NCBI GenBank assembly: GCA_002179805.1 | Contig: NAVB01000641.1 | Span: forward strand, 1-51,652 | Direction of reading: 5' to 3' | Source of the DNA: Acanthamoeba lenticulata | Taxonomy: Eukaryota > Discosea > Longamoebia > Acanthamoebidae | DNA: 51,652 bases | Shown: positions 44,012 to 51,652 of the stretch, piece after piece | Layout: each line of letters begins with the position of its first letter | Position numbering within the stretch: position 1 is the stretch's first letter | Program-made: the position numbers and the translations under genes | The notes under the pieces: generated by a model | The model's input: the letters and a program-made list of their open reading frames with translations, nothing else | What the model was told of the DNA's origin: nothing | Database searches by the model: none

Positions 44012-44623
44012 TCAGTTGCCTGCGCAGTGAACGCCCTGTGAGATAGGAGCTCCCCACCACAGGCTATAGATGCGGATGTCCATCAGGTGGCTTGGTTTAG
44101 CGCTCGGTGGGCCAGCCAAGTACTGCACCCACGACGAGGCCAGCGGATAGTTGATGTCTGACCCGTCGGCCTGCCACACGGCCCAGCAGGCACCTCCCAT
44201 GCTAGACTCAAAGGCAAAGCGGATGGTGTAGCCGGTGGTCTGAGCTGTGTAGATGACGCTGCAGCTAATCTGGGACTCCTCGGCTTGGACCGTCCAGCCA
44301 GAAGGCATAAAGGCGTAGTGCTGCGTCTGCTGGCGCCACGAAATAAACTGGGGCGGCTGGAGGACGAAGACGCCCTTGCTGCAGAAGAACTTCGTCAAGA
44401 CCAGAATCTCGCCAAGGGTCGAGTTGACCAGGGATGAGTTGACGGCGTAGGTCACGAAAAGGCCATCAAGGTCTCGTGTTGTGCGGGACGTCGGTTCTTC
44501 TTCGGAGCCCAACTGGACGAAGCCCCCGGCCGACGCTGACGTCTGAGCGCAGGCAACGCTGAAGAACAAGAAAGAGAACACAATCAAGCACATATGTTGC
44601 ATTTTGAAGCGCTGACCGGCCAT
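44012..44623 (-). CDS. Small secreted protein, unrecognised
   Basis: A single exon of 203 codons. I chose the ATG at 44623 (MAGQRFKMQHM), because it is followed directly by a hydrophobic stretch (CLIVFSFLFFSVACAQTSAS) with a likely signal peptidase site after ACA. The frame stays open upstream but without a natural start. The mature protein begins Ser/Gly-rich and then reads LDGLFVTYAVNSSLVNSTLG, with two N-glycosylation sites (NSS, NST). It later shows GWTVQAEESQISCSVIYTAQ and GACWAVWQADGSDINYPLAS, with only a few cysteines. No enzyme motif is visible. Alternating polar and hydrophobic runs suggest a beta-sandwich. A secreted or vacuolar protein is inferred; the family is unknown. Confidence 0.7.
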   Translation of the reverse strand: MAGQRFKMQHMCLIVFSFLFFSVACAQTSASAGGFVQLGSEEEPTSRTTRDLDGLFVTYAVNSSLVNSTLGEILVLTKFFCSKGVFVLQPPQFISWRQQTQHYAFMPSGWTVQAEESQISCSVIYTAQTTGYTIRFAFESSMGGACWAVWQADGSDINYPLASSWVQYLAGPPSAKPSHLMDIRIYSLWWGAPISQGVHCAGN

Positions 44624-44862
44624 TGTCGGGGCTAGCCTGTGTTTGCGGCCGAAGTGAGAAAACTTGGCCGAGTACCATCGTAATGAAGCACGAATTATCG
44701 GTGTCATAACACGCGCACGGATTGGCCCCAGGTTTTTCTTGGTACCAAAGTTTTTTTTGTGTGAAAATACAGTCTTTGTTGTATCAAGAAAGTCACAGGA
44801 GGAGAAGAGCAGGGGAAACAGCACTCATCATCATCACAGGGGATGAGTACGAAACATTGTGC

Positions 44863-47800
44863 TCAATGCTGCGCGGAAGAGAGCTTGAAGAAGGCCTTGA
44901 GCACGTAGACGGCATGACGGTCAGGCGGGATGCCGTAGTAGAAGGACCGCTTCTCCTCCTTGGTGCCCGGCAGGTCCATCTCGCACTCGAACAGCTCGTC
45001 GGTGTTGACAAAGGTCAGCGGCCGCCCGCTGATCTTGTTGCGGCCGGGCGATACCAGCGGCGACGTCAGGCACCGGTCCTCCCACGCCGTCTCCACGGCC
45101 GTGTCGATCAGCCTGGTGTAATGTTCGCGCAAGAGAGCACACGCGCGTCAGCCTCTGGCACACACACACACACAGGCAGAGACACGCGCGTGCGCGGGCA
45201 GAGGAGGGACGCACTTGTCGAGGGCGATGACGTCGACGCCGAGGTCCTGGCCCTGCTCGGCCTTTTGCTTGACGATGGCACTGAGGGCCATGAGGGCCTC
45301 GATGGTGATCTGGCGCTCTTCGGGAACGATGATGTTCATGAGGAGGCGCTCGACGCGCAGGGCAAAGTTCTTCTCGCCGGGCGTCATCTCGGCCAGTGTG
45401 ATGGTGCTGTCGATCGTGTCCGACATGATGGACAGGCCCTTGACCTTGGCCAGCAGGCTCCACATCCGTGGGTAGAAGTCGTGCGGCACGCGGTACAGCG
45501 CACCCGCGCGCTTGCGCCGGCGCAGCCAGTTGACCTCCGACTTGAGGTCCCTGAACGACGACGTCCTCTTGAGCGAGTTGGAGAGCGACTTGCCGTCCTC
45601 GTGGATCGACTCGTTCACATAGTCCTCGTACAGCAGCACCTGGTGCAGCAGCTCTGTTGACGCACACGCGCACACACGCTTGTGGGTGAGCGACCGCACA
45701 CGCGCGTACCGCACACGCGCGGAGAGCACACACGCGGAGAGCACACACGCGGGTTGGGGGAAAGGGAGGGGGGACGCACTCTTCATCTGGATGGGGGAGA
45801 GGGCCATGAGGTGCTCGTAGAGGTGCTGGTCGTACTCGTGGCCGAGGGAGAGGCGCTCCTGCTCGAGCTCGTGCATCATGGCGTCGATGATGAAGCCCAC
45901 GCGCAGACGGAGCGAGCCGGCAAAGAGCGACGGGCTGGCGCGCATGAAGGAGCCGATGTAGATCAGGAGCTCCTGCGTGAGCGCGATGTCGCGGATGTCG
46001 CGCTTGCAGAACTTCTTCATCTTCTCGATCAGCACGCCCGGGGCGAGGGGTTCCCGAATGACGGTCTCCTCGCTGATGGAGCGCCCGATGGTGATCTCCT
46101 TGCCCTGCACGAGGATCTCCGTCACGCAGCCCATGAGACCGAACACGATCCGCTCCAGCAGCGACGCCGCACGTCGCACGACCGACCACTTCTTGTTGTC
46201 GACTGCACACACACGCGTGTCGTGTCAGCACGCACGCGGACACGCGCGCGCGTGTGTGCGGTGAGGGGAGGCGAGGCGAGGGGAACACGTACTGGCCTTC
46301 TCGTAGACCTCGTTGATGAGCTCCCTGACGGAGGCCTTGCGGCCGTCGGGGTGGACAAAGTCGGTGGCGTAGTCGAGGTTCTCGAGGGTGGTGAGGCGCT
46401 GGAGGAGGAGGATCTGGGCCTCGAGGTCCTTGGTGTGGCGCAGCTGCTCGAGGACCTGCGAGGCGGCCTCGAGGCGCTCGACGTCCTCCATCTCTTTGAT
46501 GGACTCGTTCTCGCTCGTGTGCTCGATGGCCTCGCGCTTCTTGGCGCGGCCCGCCGGGACGGCACCGAGCAGGAACGGCGGGATCTGCGGCGACGACGAC
46601 AACGCGATCTCCTCATCGATGTTGAAGCTGATGCTGCGCGGGGGCTCCAGCAGCTGCGACTTGACCATCTTCTCCTTCTTGAACATAGGCGAGTTGCAGT
46701 CTGTATTTCATTATTATTAAAATTTGTTTCAAAGAATTGTTTCAAAAATAGATATCATAAATTCAAAAAAAAAAAAACGGTGATGAAAAGGAAGGACGTA
46801 CTGTCGTCTTCGAGCTTGGAGGACTCGTCGCGGGGCAGGAGGTAGTGGCGGGTGCCGACCTTCTTCTCGATGGGCAGGGTGATGAACTCAAACTCCTGAA
46901 GGAAGTCGATGCGGGCGGTGGTGGCGGTGACGAGCAGCTCCTGAAGGCGGCCGAGCTTGATGCGCTTGTCCTCCTTGAGGTCGCGCATGAGCATGAGGAA
47001 GGCCTTCTTGCCGTCCTTGAACATGTGGCGGTCGAGGAGGAGCGTCATCGTGGGACGGCCCGGCTGGCGCCAGTGCTTGCGGATGAAGGTGATCTCGGCC
47101 TTGATCGTGTCGGCCAGGAGGTTGAAGTCGCGGTGGAGGTAGTAGTCCTGCTGGTCCATAAACTGCGGGATGAACACGCAGGTCTTGTTGTTGATCTTGA
47201 GCACGCGGCTCGTAGAGAGCGAGCCCATCGGCCGGTCCGGTCGGCCCGACAAGCCAAGCTTCTCGTTGACGCCCAGGTGCTTGTCTGATGAAAAAAAAAC
47301 GTTAAAAAAACCAAACAAAACAAAACAAAACAAAAGCGGACCAGAAATAAAAGGCAAATGAACGAAGGGCAGGAGGAGGGGGAAGCATGTACTGTAGGCG
47401 TATTGGAGGTCACGAGCGGGGCGGAGCTGGATGGGCTCGATCTGCTCAGGGATTTGGGTCGAGATGCCGTACTTGAGGAGCTGGGACTGGAGCTGCTCGT
47501 CCTCAGCGAGCAGGCACACCTGGACGCGGGGCTCCATGTTGTAGTGCTGCTTGTGCCGGCCAAGCGGGTCGATCTCGCCCACGGCCAGGAGACCGTCGTC
47601 GATCATGCGACCGAGGTACCACAGGCTCTGAGCCCAGATGAGGGGCACGTTCTCGTTGGGGTGGCGGGGCATCGAGTGGGGCTGCTTCTTCTCGCGCTCC
47701 ACGTACTCGAGCGGCACGTAGTAGAGCTCGGGCAGCAGCTTGATGCCGTTCACGGTGAGCGCCACCTTCTCCAGTCGCTCACGGTACTCGGCGGTCTGCT

Positions 47801-49115
47801 CCTGGTTACCCGAGAACAGGCCGTCGAGGTAAAGGTAGGTATAGAACAGAGGCCACTCGGACTCGATGTTCTCGAACCGCTTCAGCTCCCACGGCTCTGT
47901 TTTATTATTATTTTTGTTTTTTTGTTAGTTTTTAATACATTTTAAAGAAAAAAAAACAACAAAGAAACAAAAGGTGGAAAAATACGTACCATACCAGATG
48001 CGGGTCTTGTCCTCGAGGACGGTCTGGTGGCCGTCACGAAGGAATCGCTTGCAGCCGTACTCGCCCTGGAGCTTGCTGATGACCTCCTGCCTGGTGCGCT
48101 CCACGAGCTCCTTGTTCTCGACGGCAAAGGCCGGGAAGGAGATGACGCTCAGCAGCGCCGAGTCGACCTCCTTGGAGAGGGACTCACGCGGGAGCAGATT
48201 CTCGAGAGTGATGCGGTTGCGCCCGATCTCGTCGCCCAGGACGTGGATGACCGATGCGTGCGAGCCGTAGCAGCCAAAGAGGTCAACGCCGTTGATGGCC
48301 TCGAGTGCGGCCTTGGCCATGCCCACCGAGGAGGTGTTGAGCTCCACGTAGCCGTTGTTGATCTTGTTGCCTCGCTCCCAGATGCCGTAGTCCGGGGTGC
48401 GATAGGCGCGCTCGATGTAGAAGACCAGGTTCTGGACAAAGGCCACTTCGTCCTTGGTGAAAATGATGCGCAGACCCGAGGTGGTCATCTGCGCCATCAT
48501 GAGGAGGAAGATGGACGTGGCGTCCAGCTGCAGGTGGCCCCACGCGTGGTCGGCCACGACGGTGTCACCGGTGGCAGTGTTGTACTTGGCGTGCAGGCAA
48601 TCCCACTGGGCGTGTGAGTTCTTGAAGGCCTCCACTTTGTGCGCCTGTCGCATCATGCTGAACAAAAGCCCTCGCATGAGCTTCACCACGCTCTGTGCAA
48701 ATCAATTACGAGTAGTAAGCTGCTGATCACCCAATAAACAAAGAGAAAAATAAAGGCGACAAACCTGTTCGAGCTCATAGGTGCGACCCTGGTCATCGTC
48801 GATCTTGCGGTAGGCCAGAGCAAGACCCCAGATGGACAGAATGCTGTAAACATTATCGCGAACCCTGTTGATGGCAAAAAGCAAAGTGAGAAAACAAATG
48901 GAATTTCTTTGGCGCGCTTGGGTCGGAGTTGTAAAGAACGAAGATGGCGATGGAGCGTGGTAGAAAGCGTACCAGGCGTCATTGTAGTCGCCGTGCTGGT
49001 TGCACGCAGTCGAAGCTGGCAAAAGGCCAGTGACAGGGTGCTGCCTCGACAAGATCACGGCCGAGATCTCGTCGTAGTATTTGTCAAGCTTGTCGCGCAT
49101 CTCCCTCGAGAACAT
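44863..49115 (-). CDS. Phosphorylase b kinase regulatory subunit (alpha/beta type)
   Basis: ATG 49115 starts [20 protein letters not shown]. The N-terminal half is the GH15-like alpha/alpha barrel of the family: [104 protein letters not shown] and [20 protein letters not shown]. Later exons read [40 protein letters not shown] and a regulatory region with coiled stretches. The C-terminal domain holds [20 protein letters not shown] and [16 protein letters not shown], and the protein ends [11 protein letters not shown] at 44863. In animals this subunit restrains the catalytic subunit of phosphorylase kinase until it is phosphorylated or calcium rises, so that glycogen is broken down. About nine exons with short introns, several made of alternating CA/CG runs. 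No C-terminal CAAX box is seen, so it should not be farnesylated as animal alpha and beta are. Whether it is alpha- or beta-like cannot be told. Confidence 0.92.
45159..45174. repeat. CA microsatellite in an intron
   Basis: A CA run inside the intron of about 45119-45213 in the phosphorylase kinase gene, flanked by alternating CG/CA bases. Confidence 0.75.
45721..45752. repeat. Short tandem repeat in an intron
   Basis: Two copies of GGAGAGCACACACGC in a row, with a related unit just before, inside the intron of about 45655-45780 of the phosphorylase kinase gene. Confidence 0.7.
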
Positions 49116-49879
49116 CTTGGGTGTGTGTATGTGTAAATAGCTTGGTGTTGGGGGGTTGTAGTGTTGTTCAGGTCTTGTGCGTCGACTTGGCACTTGCTCT
49201 CTTCTTCAAAGCTAAGCTTACGCTGGTGGCTTAAAACGACACGAGTTCTTGTGCTTGTGGGTGACTCCTTCTCTAAGGGTTTGGTTTGAATAGGTATTGA
49301 AGGTTAGCTCGGTGAGCTTTTCTCTATCGGGCGGTGTTGGTCACCTAAGGCCGAGTGTGCGTGGAGTTGAGTGCCAACCCAAGAGAAGTTTGCCAGAGAA
49401 CTGCTAAGAACACAAGAATGTGGCGGGGGAGGAGATACCTTGTTGTGGCGGTCGAGGTGGTGGATTGTGGCTGATGACGCGCCCGTTCGGCTCTTTGATG
49501 GCCCACCGGCCGGAGTGTTCGTCCTTGTGGCAGCTGCGGTTCCTTTTGATTTTCGCCTGACCAAGTGTGTAGACATTTGCGACGTCAGCGCGCGCAAAGA
49601 CGCGGATCCTGCGCGGGACCTGTCCAGTAGGGCGTCGCAAAGTTGCAACTCACGCTTGGACATTTCAAGGAGTGTGCCGGAGCAGCTACGGAGATGATCT
49701 CATCTCTACCTCGTCACCGCAGTGCCACAAAGAGCCTGTTTTTGATAACATTTCCTTGTGGTTCGCCACGCCAGTGCTGGTGGCTTGCAGGTCATGTTGC
49801 TGGCCTTGAATTCAAACAAGATGAAAAGGAAAGGACATGGTTCTTGGGTAATCTGACGGGATCTGCTGATGGGGACTCC
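49116..49879. other. Intergenic region
   Basis: About 760 bases between the phosphorylase kinase start (49115) and the stop of the next minus-strand gene (49880). A minus-strand frame at 49304-49663 (MSKRELQLCDALLDRSRAGS and on) is open but has no domain and low-complexity wording. It may be a small gene or chance; I do not call it. Otherwise the region should hold the phosphorylase kinase promoter and the 3' UTR of the DEX1-like gene. Confidence 0.4.
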
Positions 49880-51652
49880 TCATGACCGTGTTGGTCGCGC
49901 GACGCTCCGCTTGCTCGGCCAACCATATTGGTAGAGCACGATCGCTACACTGAGGATGAAGGGCCCCACGATGAACCACTGCGCGCAGAGCCCAACCGAC
50001 CACAGCCAAGGAGATGAATCGAGTCAGTTACCCAGGGTAAGGGCCACATAAAAGGGGAGGAATTCAGCCAACCTTGAGCGTTCGGGCATAGTTGACGTTG
50101 CACTGGATGGTGAAGCTGTCGTGCCATTCCTCGCTCACTTTGTTCATGCCCACCAACTCCACGCCGATGGCGCTGCTCACAACTCTGGACAAGAGTCACA
50201 CGTCAGTCCCTTCCCTGTTGGGCCCAGCCCTCAAGGTGGGGCAGTCCAGCGCAGCGTACCCGGGCACGTCCAGCGTGACAGAGTAGGCGCCAGGATCGGC
50301 GTAGGTCATATCAAGGACCTTCTTGCCACTCACGTAGAACTGTAGTCACGACATGGCCGCGTTTGTTGGCATTCATCGACCGGAAGCGTCAACCGCGTGG
50401 CCAAGGTCTCGCCGACGACGTACCGTGAGGTGGTAGGGGGCGAGGGGCTTCTCGGCGTGGTCGACGATACGGAAGGGCACGGTGAACACGCGGCCGTTGA
50501 CTTGGCGGTACCGCTCGCCCTCGACGTATATCCCGTACTCGCCGCCCATGCGACCCTCCTGGTTGCTTCGCCTATCGACACGAATAAATGAAAAATAAAT
50601 AACATATAAATTTTTAAAAGAAAGATAAACTGATGGTCAAATTTGGTCAAAAAACGTGAAAAACAACGTACACAGCTGCTAGCGGCAGAATCGGGAGCGA
50701 GGTGGTGAGGGCCAACAGGCGGCCCGACGTCGTGCCCACGACCAAGTGGGCCTCTCCGTTGCCCAGCAGGTCATCGGCCAGCACCATGCCCGTACTGCAA
50801 GCGAGAGAGCGCAACATCACCATCCGGAATGGCGTGAGAAGTGGTGAATCCCAGCTGGGATGAGACGAGAGGAGAGAGAGAGAGAGAGAGGCGGAAGCCG
50901 AGTACGAGTGGTGCCCGATGTCGACGCGCTCGATGGCCGGAGTGAGCGGGTCGATGAGGTAAAGCACGCCCGAGTCGCCCGACAAGATGATGAGGAGGCC
51001 CTCGTCGGCGTTCTTCGTCCGCGGGAGCAGCAGCGGCCGGCTGTGGAGAAGCGATTCAACCCGCATCGGGAAGTTCTTGAGCTTGTCGCCCGTCTTTGCG
51101 TTCCTGCCATTTGATCAAGAACACTGTAAGGCAACCAACAAGATAGACCGAGGCCATGACGTCAGGGCCAAAGAGGGCCACGAACCAGGCCCACACGTGT
51201 CCGAGCTCGGTGGCCAGCACGATATCGATTTGGCCGTCGCCGTCGATGTCACCCACAGAAGGGCCCTGCCAGAGCCCACAATCAGCTTCACCAGAAGAAG
51301 AACATCATGGTGGTGGTGATGGCGCATGTGTGTGCGTACGGCGTGCGTAGACTGGGTGGACTGCGTGCTCCAGAGCTCGCGGCCCTGGTGGTCGAACACG
51401 GCCATGTTGCCGTTGATGTCATTGGCGATGATGTTGAGCTTGCCGTCACCATCGACATCGTGCAGGCCCAGGCGCCCGTGGATGCTGTCCATGGAGAGCG
51501 GGAACGGGTCGTCATCCCGCACCCGGCCGGTCTTGCCCTCGAGCAAGTAAATCATGCCCAGGCCAGTGCCGACCACGATCTCCACTTGTCCGTCGCCCTC
51601 GATGTCGCCCACGACCGGCGACTCATAAATCTGTTGTGGTGTTGTTGTTTTT
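49880..51652 (-). CDS. DEX1: DEX1-like FG-GAP repeat membrane protein, 5' end missing
   Basis: The window ends inside this gene. Minus-strand exons from the right carry FG-GAP/VCBS-type repeats: VGDIEGDGQVEIVVGTGLGM, LGLHDVDGDGKLNIIANDIN, VGDIDGDGQIDIVLATELGH and VLADDLLGNGEAHLVVGTTS. The D-x-D-x-D-G loops should bind calcium, and the repeats should form a beta propeller as in integrin alpha chains. After the propeller come GRMGGEYGIYVEGERYQVNG, PFRIVDHAEKPLAPYHLTV, VLDMTYADPGAYSVTLDVPG and VSEEWHDSFTIQCNVNYAR. The last exon joins TLK to WFIVGPFILSVAIVLYQYGW, a single membrane helix, and a short basic tail (PSKRSVARPTRS), stop TGA at 49880-49882. This order matches plant DEX1, a secretory-pathway protein needed for pollen wall assembly (from memory). 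The amoeba protein should sit in the ER, Golgi or plasma membrane with the propeller in the lumen or outside. Function here is unknown. Confidence 0.82.
50866..50890. repeat. GA microsatellite in an intron
   Basis: A GA run inside an intron of the DEX1-like gene, read as a CT tract on the coding strand. Confidence 0.75.

Noticed and set aside
44722..46845. Two long plus-strand open frames (about 312 and 387 codons)
   Set aside because: They lie opposite the phosphorylase kinase exons and run through its introns without splice logic. High GC keeps antisense frames open.
49304..49663. Minus-strand frame of 119 codons between two genes
   Set aside because: Open and with an ATG but low-complexity, no domain and no splice partners. 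Kept as intergenic.
1..51652. CRISPR arrays, tRNA, rRNA, transposons, integrated virus
   Set aside because: No regular repeat-spacer pattern, cloverleaf, rRNA-like stretch, reverse transcriptase, transposase or capsid motif was seen. A computed scan could still find a tRNA with an intron.

Overview
This is nuclear DNA from a free-living amoeba, most likely Acanthamoeba (A. castellanii or a close relative). The reasons are: very GC-rich coding sequence; dense genes cut by many short (about 50-120 nt) GT-AG introns; amoebozoan families such as kinase plus Sel1-repeat proteins; and an intronless F-box protein with WARANGCPW-type repeats of the kind shared with amoebal giant viruses. The organism call is inference. 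No prokaryotic operons, tRNA, rRNA, CRISPR or transposon was recognised.

Layout, left to right. (1) 1-755 +: 3' end of a CRT/DMT-type transporter. (2) 1225-4374 +: a Ser-rich, charged low-complexity protein. (3) 5192-9173 +: a protein with a long charged tail and an LRWD1-like WD40 domain; its exons splice to an exact 1,036-codon frame. (4) 9547-10476 +: a four EF-hand calcium sensor. (5) 10569-15557 +: ZZ zinc finger, adenylation domain, carrier domain and thioester reductase, that is, a carboxylic acid reductase. (6) 15552-21002 -: a TKL-type kinase, Sel1 repeats, a Nup98-like GLEBS motif, FG repeats, a RanBP2-type zinc finger and more FG repeats in one gene. This is the most unusual gene in the window. 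(7) about 21560-24600 +: a helical-repeat protein. (8) 24898-27970 +: aprataxin with FHA, macro, HIT and zinc-finger parts. (9) 28015-30843 -: an SLC5-type symporter, divergent from (10) ALG1, 30959-33290 +. (11) 33430-34845 +: an F-box protein with 14 ankyrin-like repeats. (12) 34925-38565 -: two glycosyltransferase genes partly lying in an abrupt AT-rich island, plus a GC-rich segment of unknown function. (13) 38730-39994 -: a two-repeat SANT/Myb protein, divergent from (14) the chromokinesin KIF22/Kid, 40198-43793 +. (15) 44012-44623 -: a small secreted protein. (16) 44863-49115 -: a phosphorylase kinase regulatory subunit. (17) 49880 to the right end, -: a DEX1-like FG-GAP membrane protein, 5' end missing.

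The genes do not form one pathway. Themes that recur are protein N-glycosylation and the secretory route (ALG1, two Golgi-type transferases, DEX1-like), genome maintenance and chromosomes (aprataxin, KIF22, LRWD1-like, SANT), and calcium or glycogen signalling (EF-hand protein, phosphorylase kinase). The best candidate for something undescribed is the kinase-Sel1-nucleoporin fusion. The ZZ-carboxylic acid reductase and the AT-rich glycosyltransferase island come next. Exon borders quoted exactly were checked by reading frame and splice sites by eye; those given as 'about' were not.
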